Assembly (NCBI RefSeq): GCF_018991925.1
Contig: NW_024748870.1
Span: 4,293,436-4,357,435 of the forward strand
Length of the DNA stretch: 64,000 nucleotides
Source: Homarus americanus
Lineage: Eukaryota > Arthropoda > Malacostraca > Decapoda > Nephropidae
Direction of reading: 5' to 3'
Shown here: one piece after another, positions 1 through 12,200 of the stretch
How positions within the stretch are numbered: position 1 is the stretch's first letter
How the letters are laid out: the number at the start of each line of letters is the position of its first letter
Position numbers and translations under genes: made by a program
Notes under the pieces: model-generated
What the model saw: the letters and a program-made list of their open reading frames with translations, nothing else
Databases searched by the model: none
What the model was told of the DNA's origin: nothing

Positions 1-84
1 AATATAAGGTATCAGCAGTGAACCACAGAGCGAGAATAACGTCATGCTGGTATCTGAGTCACGGTGGTCCAGTTACTTCAGTGT

Positions 85-420
85 CACATGACTGCATGAC
101 ACGTGACACCTTGCATGACACGTGTAAATCCTGGCATGTTGTGACACTTAACTCCCAATTATGTATATGACACGTGACACTTAGTACATCATATGACACT
201 TGACACCTGGGATATCATATGACACGTGACACTTGGTACATCATATGACACTTGACACCAGGGATATCATATGACACGTGACACTTAATACATCATATGA
301 CACTTGACACCTGGGATATCATATGACACGACACTTAATACATCATATGGCACTTGGATTAATTGTGGGATATTTCTAAGACAGCACGTGACACTTGGTA
401 CATCATATGACATGGAAGGA
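85..420. repeat. 26/52-bp tandem repeat carrying CACGTG and CACTTG boxes
   Basis: Units alternate between ATGACACGTGACACTTGG and TATGACACTTGACACCTGGG, spaced about 26 bp, forming a 52-bp higher-order period. At least six CACGTG palindromes occur (about 97, 118, 171, 225, 275 and 384). It lies upstream of the first recognised ANO8 exon. Confidence 0.85.
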
Positions 421-430
421 AGGAGAGAGA

Positions 431-523
<93 letters not shown>
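421..523. repeat. (GA)n microsatellite
   Basis: About 100 bp of nearly perfect GA directly abutting the CACGTG array. A (GT)n run follows at 585-623. Confidence 0.98.
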
Positions 524-525
<2 letters not shown>

Positions 526-583
526 GACGTGTAGGATCATCATCACTACCAAGATATAATATTAATAAAAGATCCTTAAGTCC

Positions 584-624
<41 letters not shown>

Positions 625-1018
625 CGGCTGTAACAACTCGGCCATATACATTAGAGCAGTAGGTGTGGCTATAGTCCATGGGATAGTGAACTTTATATAT
701 AAAAATTTATTACTGATATTTCTACCATTTTGCCAGGTATCATTTAGCTCCACCCTCAGTTTTATAACACGGTCTCACTCCTGGGTAAAAAAAAAAAACA
801 CCACGTTTTTCCATTATAACTGTCACATATTTTTCATATAAATTGAAATACATTTTTTTTATAGCGTGTTCCTTTTATTATTTTTTTTAGTTTGTTCAGA
901 GCCAGGTTGAGCCACGGCTACTGTCATCAATTTCACGGCTCATGTGTTGTTATGGGGGGTGTAATAAAAAGCATTGAGTCAGAAGAGAAAATGAGAAGAG
1001 TTTCAGAATGATATTTAT

Positions 1019-1019
<1 letters not shown>

Positions 1020-1080
<61 letters not shown>
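1020..1080. repeat. (GT)n microsatellite
   Basis: Uninterrupted GT dinucleotides. A GTGGGCGGGGAG-type minisatellite follows at 1143-1215. Confidence 0.98.
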
Positions 1081-1283
1081 AATTGCCGTCACTGAACATT
1101 GTTGAGATATCGAAAGGTAATTATTAATATTTGTTGTGTGTTGGGGTAGGTGGGCGGGGAGGTGGGCGGGGAGGTGGACGGGCAGGTGGTGGGTGGGCAG
1201 GTGGTGGGTGGGCGGGCTGCTTGGAAAAAGTTACATTGAAAGATAAAACTGAAGTATTTTAGGCGAATTGAATGTTCCTCCAA

Positions 1284-1403
<120 letters not shown>

Positions 1404-1869
1404 TGTTTCAATAAAAATTTTCAAACACATAGAGGAGCCAAGGTCACTCCCAGACAGTCCCAACAGTGAATGGGCTCCTACTTTTACTGTTTGGGAAATG
1501 AAGATGGTACAGTTCAATGCATTATGGGATCCACTAACCTAACCCAAACCAAACCATACCAAACCTAACCTAACCTAACCATACGCCTCCACCTGATCAA
1601 CGTCTGTCTGGCCAAAAGATTGTTATACCAGACTAGTGTTCGCGTCTGGACCAACCAATCAGTGAATGACACGTATGGGCAAATACAAAGCTCAATCATT
1701 GGTTTATTACGAAGAAGCGGAGGACCAATCAAAAAAAAATCAAGGCGAATGGACTAATCAGAGGATGACACGTGGACCAATCAGGAGGCGACAAGTGACA
1801 GGGTTAGATACACAACACTTCCCTCAGAGTAAAGGGATTATTTCCGTCTTCTGGTAGAGGTTTTTCCTC

Positions 1870-1985
1870 ACCACGATAGGGAGAGAAGGAGGGAGGGAGA
1901 GAGGGAGGGAGGGGGAGGGAAGGAGGGAGGGAGGGAGTGAGGGGGAGAGAGGGAGGGGGAAAGAGAGAGAAGGGGGTGTAGAGGG
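1870..1985. repeat. GGGAGA-rich polypurine tract
   Basis: Continuous purine run of irregular GGGAGGGAGAGA units. Confidence 0.95.
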
Positions 1986-2019
1986 GGTTAGTAAGTAGTG
2001 GTAGTTTCTGGTTAATAAG

Positions 2020-2180
2020 GTAATGTCCGCAGGTGTGTGATCAAGGTAATGTTTTCCGCAGGTGTGTGATCAAGGTAATGTTGTCCGCAGGTGTGTGATC
2101 AAGGTAATGTTGTCCGCAGGTTGATCAAGGTAATGTTGTCCGCAGGTTGATCAAGGTAATGTTGTCCGCAGGTTGATCAA
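2020..2180 (+). repeat. Tandem duplication of an ANO8 3' splice site (26/29-bp units)
   Basis: Six copies of GTAATGTTGTCCGCAG followed by GT(GTGT)GATCAAG. Each copy carries an acceptor-like CCGCAG, ending at 2032, 2061, 2090, 2119, 2145 and 2171. The last is used by the exon at 2172, and the first ten bases of that exon form part of each unit. Confidence 0.9.
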
Positions 2181-2274
2181 GGGAGGTGAGGAGATGCGGC
2201 TGGTCAAGAGGATGAAGCCGGAGTACGGTGGCGGCCTCATGGAGTTGTCGCATGCGGAGCTGGGCATCTTCCAG
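2172..2274 (+). CDS. ANO8: ANO8 exon (first recognised): N-terminal cytosolic domain
   Basis: Encodes [12 protein letters not shown]... to ...LGIFQ. Acceptor tccgcag ends at 2171 and donor gtgagt starts at 2275. The GGGL and ELGIFQ pattern belongs to the anoctamin cytosolic domain ahead of the first helix. The leading G completes a codon from an unseen upstream exon. The acceptor lies in a tandem repeat (see 2020-2180). Confidence 0.85.
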
Positions 2275-3109
2275 GTGAGTGCCGCAAGCCGCATCCCCCC
2301 CCTACACCACCCTTACTGTTTGTATGTTCACTTGTCTGTCTGTCTGTCTCTCTGTCTGTGGCTGTACTGTATGTCTGTTCATCTATCTGTCTGTAAGTCT
2401 GTCTGTCTATCTGTCTGTGGCTGTCTGCTGTACTGTATATCTGTCTGTCTACCTGTCTACGAGTCTGTCTGTGGCCACCAATCTATCTGTGAGTGGCTAT
2501 GGTCACCTGTCTGTGTCTTTCTATGGTCAACTATCTGTCTGTCTGTTTGTCTATTGGTCACCTCTTTCTGTCCACCCCAAAATTGTGCTCTTTGGTGACC
2601 TCTGACCTCAGTAAAATGACCTCCTACGCCATTCTTACCATTGATAAGTCATTGTCCCATGTCTCACTCGTATACTGTATATTGTTGACATTACGACAGA
2701 CAGACAGACAGACAGACAGACCACCTTCCAATTAGCTTTTTGGGGGGGTATTACCTGAGCATTAGACACCCCCAACGCTACTTAACTAGGGTGTCTAATC
2801 TTCATGTGATTCTAATCCCACTATATCAAATTTAATTATCGAGTCAGACTTAATGGGATTACATAACATGACCAAATAGCCATTCATTAATATACCTCTA
2901 TGGATTGACCTTTGACCCTATGGAATTCCTTACAAAAATAGATTAGAGGTGTGGGTGTGTACTGGCTAAAGTGTTCACAGGTGGGTTGAGTTTCACCTGA
3001 GTTGACTATTAATTAAAGGTGTGGTTGGTTATAGTTTGCAAGAAGATGAAAACCAAGAGAAATAGTAATTTATACTTTCTTTCCTTATATGAATGGTAGA
3101 ATAGAGATG

Positions 3110-3175
<66 letters not shown>

Positions 3176-3287
3176 GTAATGTCTTTAGATTAATACATTA
3201 TTTCATCACTAACTTTTCTTTCACTTCTGACAAATGTAGATTAATTTTAACACCTAGAAAATATTAACCACCTTATGATAATTTTTA

Positions 3288-3327
<40 letters not shown>

Positions 3328-6193
3328 TGTGTGTGTGATGCAGGGCGTGGAGGATGGGGCCACCTTCTTCAGCACTATGGAACGTCAGGTCATCGTTCTA
3401 CACATTCTCAACTCTCTCAGGGCGGCCCAGAACGAGGCAGTGGAAGGCACCAGCTTCAGGGAGGGCCAGGCTATCAGTACGTACTTACCCTCCCTTCATC
3501 TCCCTCACCCGGCCATCAGTAGATACTCTCCCTCACCCGGCCATCAGTAGATACTCTCCCTCACCCGGCCATCAGTAGATACTCTCCCTCACCCGGCCAT
3601 CAGTAGATACTCCCTCACCCGGCCATCAGTAGATACTCTCCCTCACCCGGCCATCAGTAGATACTCTCCCTCACCCGGCCATCAGTAGATACTCTCCTCA
3701 CCCGACCATCAGTGGTCTCTCCCTCCCCCGGCCATCAGTAGATACTCTCCCTCACCCGGCCATCTGTAGATACTCTCCCTCACCCGGCCATCAACAGACT
3801 CTCCCTCACCGGCCATCAGTAGATACTCTCCTCACCCCGGCCATCAGTAAGATACTCTCCTCACCCGGCCATCAGTAGATACTCTCCCTCACCTATTGCA
3901 TCGGTAGATACTCTCCCTCACCCGGCCATCCAGTAGATACTCTCTCCCTCACCCGGCCATCAGTAGATACTCTCCCTCACCCGGCCATCAGTAGATACTC
4001 TCCCTCACCCGGCCATCAGTAGATACTCTCCCTCACCCGGCCATCAGTAGATACTCTCCCTCACCCGGCCATCAGTAGATACTCTCCCTCACCCGGCCAT
4101 CAGCAGATACTCTCCCTCACCCGGCCCATTGCTACACTCTGCCCAACAAGCTTATATTAGTTTTTACCTCAACTTGCATAGGAATGATTTGCTTCAAAAA
4201 ATAATAAAATTTCGTTGGTTGAACACATCTGCTGGTTCAATGAGGCCTAACCAAGTGCTGTGATGTTGTTTGTAAAAAATAATAGTTGCAGACCAGTTTG
4301 GGGATAACTGTTGGTTTATGCAATTATTTAAATTATTTTAGCTGCGTTTTGCTAATACAGTAATTATAAATTATTCTATTCACAAATATGCTAATGTTAG
4401 AGAAACTGTCTGTTGTACGTTAATATTTTTAGTGCAGTAAAATGTGTGTCACCTGAGCACCGTCGCCATCCAACAGATTCTTAACATAAAACATGAACCT
4501 AAAAGTTAGTGAAAAGTTTTAAAACTCTCGCCGTCCACCTCAGGTGAAAGTAAGCTTTTAGCTGTGGCTCGAGGCAATGGCCAAACTAAGTCTAAGCCAG
4601 TGGCCAGACTTGAAGTCTAAGTCAGTGGTCAGACTTGAAGTCTAAGTGAATGTTTCCCTGAACCTTTAGTAAGATGATTCCCTCCCACAGTTCCCAAGTT
4701 TGAGTCAGAAGGGGTGATCCACGGCATCCTTCCCCTGCACGACTACAAGAAGCTGGAGCACCTCAGAGCCACCTGGGTACAGACCTTCTTCAGGTACCAA
4801 CCCATAGGTGAGTCCTTACCACCTCAAATCACCCAGGACGACCTCGAGTCTTAGCTGACCTAAGCGTGAGACATTACTGACCTCATATGGCGTACATTTA
4901 GACTGCACATCTCACAATAATATACATACTGTAAATCAAGTGACCCTACATGACCTGGTTTGACCTATGTCTCATCCTTATGACAATTTACCTGGATACA
5001 TCATATTTCGTGTTTCTTTTACACCTAATGTAGGCCTAGGTAAAATATTAACATCTTTATATTACCTTGTATCCAGAAGACCTTTATAATCCTCAATAGG
5101 CGACTCATAATTACCGAAATAATTGGTATCGCTCGGTGATCCCTGACAGAGGCGATCCAGGAGTACTTCGGGTCCAAGATCGCCATCTACTTCGCCTGGT
5201 TGGGGCACTACACCACCGCCCTAACCGTCCCCGCTGTCATCGGCCTCATCTTCTGGGTAAGGCAACACCCTCCTCCTCTCCCACACCGTCGCTCTCTTCC
5301 CCCAACTTTATCGTGAAATTTACATCATTGCTCGACACACCGCGTTTATACTTTTACTTGTGCGTGTGTGTGTCTACTTTTCTCTCTTCAATGTATTAAA
5401 CTAACTTTGTCTTATGCTCTCAAACAATCTTGTGTGTTCTTTCCAGGTGTTTTGTTACAATGTCAATGTTCGTCTGTTACTTCTCGTGTTTTAACAACCT
5501 CCTGGTACCATTTACCTTACTATGCATCCCCGCAGCGCCTACTATCATTTTCAGTTGTATGTGTGTGTCATTGTATGTGTGTGTGTCATTGTATGTGTGT
5601 GTGTCATTGTATGTGTGTGTCATTGTGTGTGTGTGTCATTGTATGTGTTTGTCATTTATTTTCGTCTTTTGTTTTTATCTCAACCTGGAACTAACCTATT
5701 TTCAGATGAATTCATTGGTTGGGAGGTTAGGTTGCGTCACACCTTTAGACCAATGAGCCGTTACCTTTCAGTCGTGATACGGGTAGTCCCCCTTAGAGGT
5801 TCACAGCGCCAGCTCGTTGAACAGGCTTTGTGTGAAATATATAAAGTCTAGGACTACTTTTAGTGTCCTCGTGGTCCAGTGGTTAGCGTTCCCCGGTCAC
5901 AGTCGTGGGCCCAGGGTTCAAATCCTGGCGGGTTGAGGTGTTGATTGTATATAGAAGTCCGCGTGCTTGTGGTTATCAGCATAAAATAAATATATATATA
6001 TTTTTACATAACAGTGAACTTTTACCTTCGTTTCATGAATAATTAAGTGATAGCTAAAATAATTACGTCAGAGATACCGTTTTCTTTTTCTTTTTTTTAG
6101 CTTCGTTGTATTGATGATTAGGTTAAGAAAATAGTGTGTAGTAGTAGTACAAGACGTGTGTGTATTCTTAGTGTTACAATATACACGAGATGT

Positions 6194-6290
<97 letters not shown>

Positions 6291-9200
6291 TGTGTGTGTG
6301 GTAAACCGCTACATAATGCGACAGGACAAGTAGTAGTAGTAGTAGTAGTAGAAGACTATCTCTACAATATTACGTGGTGTAGATTATTTTCCGAGGTCAA
6401 GTTAGTCTATTTTAACTATTCGAATGAAGAGCCAAGAAAAAGAAAACAAAATTTCCTTGAGTTTCTTTCCGTTAATAACAAGACTTATTATTTCTTTCAC
6501 AAACTTTGACAAAACTTATATTGCCTTCACATAAATAATAATAGATAATATACTTCTTTTAAATATAAGTTTTACTCTTCCTTCATATAATAAAGTAAAA
6601 AAATAAATACTTAAAAGATAAAGAAAGACACGAGTCAATAAATTTTAACAGAAATGTAAAAAATATTCAATAATTTCTTCACACAAAATCTCCTTCCGTT
6701 CTTAATTATGTATTTTGTGAGTTTATATTTTCTTTTACATCCTTTAATAATGCATAGATCAAAAAAAATTAAAGCTCCACAGAAGTATTAAGCGTAATGA
6801 CTTCACGGCTGTAAAATACGTGAGGATTTTTAACGAAAAGTCTGGTTTACGCGTCTGAAGACAAGAGAAGTTAAAGCCTAGTAAATTATTAATATTCTAC
6901 TGACCATGGACAGATAAATCTCTCTCTTAACCACGATACGTTGATGTGCAGAGTATGTATTGTTTATTGTCAATTATTATACATATGACCAACGTATTTT
7001 CAACAATTTGTTAAAGTGCAACAATATTATGAGTTTAAAGGTTTATTATTTGACGTTTCTCAAATTTCCAGGTTATCAAAATATATTAGGCACCTCAGGA
7101 TAGGACATTTATATTTAATATTATTTATAATTGTATTTACTCCTATCGTTATGCTAGTAGGAGGAACCATGGTTACCGTCACCGACATTACTAACTGGTA
7201 ACACTGGCGTAGACCAGATGTTGTATTTCTTCACTTCACAACTACAGTTTACAAGTACCTCAATGAAACACCAACAACAATTAAATTTTATATATATATA
7301 TCTATTTCCTTTGTTGTCTAATGATACTTGAGTACATAAAACTTAAATGGTTACCGTTATAGCCGACCGTTAATTGTTAATTAAATATTCATAATAAAAA
7401 ATATTAATATAAAAAAGTGCTGACCAAAACAAATTTATTTTATATTTAGACAAATTTGTAATGGCGCGTCGGGTTGTCCGTCAAGTGATGGAGAGCGGCG
7501 GCGCCTGTCACTACCGGAACTGTTCCCAAAATATACCAGCAGGAGAGTGTCGAGGCATCGATTACTGTCATGTGTCACCTAAATATCACCTGCCACCTAA
7601 ATATCATGCACCACAGCGCTCACTGGTGGCAAATAAAATTTTCCAACTGCATTCAAGCTGTATTCCTAAGTTTATCATAGCTACCGGTGATCAGATGTTG
7701 CCAAAAATTCACAGGATAATGTAACAGATCTGAAGGTACAATTTGTCCAACTTTTACCAAAATATTTCTACACAACTTTTATGTAGGATTTTGAGCTTTA
7801 CCAGGACACTTCTAGCTTAATTATTATATAGATTTCTGTATAATACCATAATGGGTGAGTACCTTACTGTGTGTCACGATAAACTTTATACTAGTACGTA
7901 GCCAACAACAAGGCCAGGTTCCCCCTAAAGAACTTCCACAGCCAATGATGTGAGCTAACCTTGTTGCTACTATTTCAGGTGTGTCTGTGGGGGCGTGACC
8001 AGGCACTAGAGGACAAAGGTTTCGTGCTGTTTGCCTTCTTGAACGTGGTGTGGGCGTCCATGTGGTTGGAGGGGTGGAAGAGACACAGCGCCGTCTTGGC
8101 TTACAACTGGGGGACGCTTGACTCTCACGTGGAGGTCTTCTCGGAGTCCAGGCCGCACTTCACGGTGAGTTGCTCCTCACCCTCCCCGGGGTAGGCTGGC
8201 AGACCCCGGGGCTTGTGTGTTGTTGTCTGTTGTTGTTAGTTATGACAGCTTTAACGTAATACAACAGGCATAAAATTATCAGCATTATTACAGTACCACG
8301 ACGATAAATAACACGGTTTTTTTAGTCTTGCTAGAGTACCATTCAACACACAGCTTTATAGTCCTGTCATCAGAAATGTTAACATGTTTACTACATAAGC
8401 GTGAGACTTGACACAACTTTATTACAGTACCTCAAGGTGAGACGTGCCACCTTCTTACCGTCGGCCGCCATACAAATGAAGGAACGTGGAGGTACCTTTA
8501 TGATTTTTTTTTTACTTTGATAACTACTGTAACTGAGTGGGTGGCCGTGGTGTTTAGGAGATCTGTTTGAAGACTTGAAATGTTGGACAGTGTTTTGTGG
8601 GAAAAAGGTGGAAAATATTATATAGATCGGCATTCAAGGTAACGAATCTGACCGCTATAACATACCAACAAACTCGGGTGGTGCCGTGAGATAAAACAAC
8701 TTCATGTTATTATTTTGCAACGAAAGATAACTCGCCCTATAACATGACGCAGCTCAGCGACAAAAAAAAAAAAGTAATTCAGCAGCAAAAATCGTCAATA
8801 TAACGTAAACTAAGACCGGAAAATAATGTGAAATGGATCGACTGATTATTTCGTAAGTCAACGCAAAAGTTAAAACAGTATAGGTTTTACTCTTGACATG
8901 AATACACACACACTAAGGTGCTGCCGAAGTCATGGAGGATGGAACACACTTTTGTATAGAATGAATTCGAATTTAGGGTGAAAAGAGACGCCCCAACATT
9001 TGTGCCTTGGGGCCGATGAGGTATAAGGTCAGTTAGCAAGAACAGTTTCACATTTTTTATAAACACAGTCAATGAGCAGTGATGGATCCAAGGTAGGTTG
9101 GAGGTTCCCATTGAACTTTTATGCGTTTGTTGTGTTACATAGAGCATTAAATAAGACTCATATACTGACTATCTATTCTCTTAAGCAATTGCCACTTCCA

Positions 9201-12200
9201 GAACCTTCAACGCCGGCAGTGTGGTCTGTATGTGTTGCTTTAGACCCTCCGCCTCCTCCCATACCAAAATCCTGGGTCCGTCACTGTCATTTGTAAAGAT
9301 TATACAGCTACGATCAACCACATGTCAGTTAACCCATAAACCTTCCTCGGTGCCAGTGATGAAGCGACCAGGGAGTGTTTGTTTACCGTCCAGTTACAGT
9401 CACTTGTGTACAGTTTGTCCTCCAGGTCTTGTGTTCAACTCATCAGACCTCTGTATCTCAAATGTTCATCGAGCTCAAGAGTTTTAGTTGAGGAGGAAAA
9501 GGTTCTTGTAAAACAATTAACTCTTCTCTAAAAGGGTCTTGTTGTATTAGTGTTTTCATTCCATTACATACATAAACACACTGATCAATAGGCAGTCTGT
9601 TTCCAGGTAGAAGTAAAATTCAATATATTTTCCTGTTGAATTACATTATGTGTATGTTGTTAATAACTATCGATTGAGATTCACTGTAAATATTACCCCA
9701 TGGTCATTTTTAAAAAGATAATCACTACTTGACAAAGATTTAAACAAACTTAACACACACTTGGGTGACCTTAAGGCATTCTGATCGTCTAATGAAGAGT
9801 GGCTGACAGGGACTGAGAGCAAGAGAGGATGGAGTATAGTATTTATACTTGCTGGAGAACAGTTGGGTTGGGTCGTGGCCTTCTGAGACAGTTCACTTCA
9901 TCAACATTAATTTTCGTTTCCGTTGGTAAAATATTATCCTGGAGTGATAGAAAGATGTTCCTTTTGACATCACTGAACTTAATTAACCTCCGTGACCCAA
10001 CCTGGTAGCTTCACCTGGTCTTGTATTTTGACCAACAAGGATGTAGTACTGCACTCTCTTCCATCCTCGTTACTGCCCCTTGATCTCCGCCTCTTTCTTC
10101 GTCACGATAACGATGCCGGTTAGATTAACACTTTTTTTTCTCAAATTCGTGATTGTGTTTACATTACACATTATACTGTACTACACTAAGTAAAACTCGA
10201 ATGATCGTATGTTAAGTGAGTGACAAAAGTTAAGCCTTCTGTATAATGCTTTACACTTTAACCCATGTAGCTGACAATGACACTTCTTATCTCCTCACTG
10301 GGTCCTAGATGGAAACGGTGAGTATGGTTTGAGCGGGCTGGGGCAGGGCTATAGGGTTAGTGGCTAGGCTAAGGGCGCCAGGCGTCCACTTTCTGCCTAT
10401 CTCTTGGGCATGTTCCTGTAGCTGGTTGATGACTAGTGTACTGTAGTGTCTTTGGCTGCAGTAAAGGTTTTCAACTTATCTGTAAGGTGGCGAAGTAGAT
10501 CTTTCCCTTGTGCATGTTTTGAAATTTGTACGCCAATCTTTGTATCATCTGTAACAACGTAGAGATTTTTTAAAGATATTATAAAGCTTTCTTATACCTT
10601 ACTGTATATGAACCATATAATGGCCATTTGGGAGTCTCTGAAACACAATTTTGACGTAGCAGAGTGCGGTTATGAGATGACTGAGAGGTATAGATCCCGT
10701 CTTGCCCAGCTGATGATGAAGTAGTGGATGAGAAATATTAGTGAATAGTGATGGATAGAAGTATAGAGCAAGACATTAGTATTTAGTTAATGGATATGAA
10801 GATGTAATGGATATCAGTTATTATGCACAAACAGCAGAAGCAAATGGACGTGAAGTAGATTACAAACCGTATGGTCACAACCTCTGAACCTATTGTCTTA
10901 TGACCTACTGACCGTGATGTTCACCTGTTGGGTTAAGGCGGCACTCAGCTTACACCAACAAATACCGATTCGCTTGCCAGAATATGAATAATACGTTGAC
11001 GTCCGGAGCTGAAGTACCTGTGGCCAAGGTTCACGCCAGAAGATCAATCCGTCAGTAACAACTCAACCAATTTGGAAAGAGGGAAGTGTTGCAACATGTG
11101 CCGAGTTATGATACAAGGCCACGGAACTGAATCTCTTGGGTTAGTTAGTGTCAGTGAGTTAAGATGCGCTTTAGCTGTACATTCAAGTCGGCATTCATCT
11201 GGCAGCAAAATTTATATACTGTACGTCAAAAATTTTACTTTAAGAAAATACTGGTACTTTTTTTTTTAGAATGATAGACTCATGACAAACCAAGACTTAA
11301 AATATAGCTCCACTTTTCCTTGAGAGAACGACGGGGCGAGACAAGCCGATCCTCACCACTTATGTTTAACAAAGACACCAAAAGGAACACATTTCCTCTG
11401 GTTGTCATGACGAGTTGGGTGTTCAGAGGTGTGTGTGTCGGTGGCAAATTCAAATACGTTCCAAATAACCTTAACCTCACCTTTAACTGAGATAGTTAAT
11501 TAAATAAAGACACCTAATATAATCCACTTACCCGTCCCACCACAGTACACAGGCAAGAGCTTCCTGGGTAACATATCCTTGTAAACCCAAAAGCAAATAC
11601 AGTCTTTCCATTTACAAAAAAAAAAAAAATATTCCCCAATACATTTGCCATAAAACATCTGTTAATCATCACCACCTAAAGAACCTGGAGATTACTAGTA
11701 ACATAATGTACAGTACACAGGACCAGACAACACCGCGGCTTACACCTGTAGTTACAACTATAAAAAATACACCAATGGACCAACAACCTTCTACCACCAG
11801 ACAACCAGAAAAGATTTTAGGATATACGGTAACAAAGACGGCATTTAGTTCATGTTCGTTTATTTTTATTTTCACTTTTTTTTTTTTTTTTTAGTTTTAC
11901 CTCGGGCAGGTTTGGTCTCCTCGCCTCGTAGCAGAAAAATACCATCTAAACAGTCAACAGTATTATAAAGTTGCCAGAAACCTCCCAGCTGTACAATCAC
12001 AGGAACAAGGCATGGCTCTCCCTGATCTAGATATTCCCAGTTACTATTATAACGAACCATATTGTACTGTACGCGAGGGCAACACCACCACTCACTACCA
12101 TCTGCCAACAAGAGCATCTGGGAGGGCTCTTAACATTCTAACTTGGCAACCAAAAATCATTTATACCATCACTGTGGAACTTCCCGCCACAAAGTGTTTT

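Larger units (their letters stand above)
5257..7978 (+). other. ANO8 intron with repeats
   Basis: 2.7-kb intron. Contents: GTGTGTGTCATTGTAT minisatellite (about 5560-5655), a tRNA-derived SINE head (5864-5938), (GA)n at 6196-6290 and AT-rich unique sequence. An 87-codon frame at 7461-7724 has no recognisable features. Confidence 0.8.

Noticed and set aside
3480..4125. 28-bp repeat array resembling a CRISPR repeat length
   Set aside because: Head-to-tail units without unique spacers, in a eukaryotic intron; an ordinary minisatellite.
5864..5938. Functional tRNA gene
   Set aside because: Pol III boxes are good but the acceptor stem does not pair and the anticodon arm is poor; a tRNA-derived SINE fits better.
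7461..7724. 87-codon frame in an ANO8 intron
   Set aside because: No splice-phase fit with ANO8 and no recognisable domain; expected by chance in this length of sequence.
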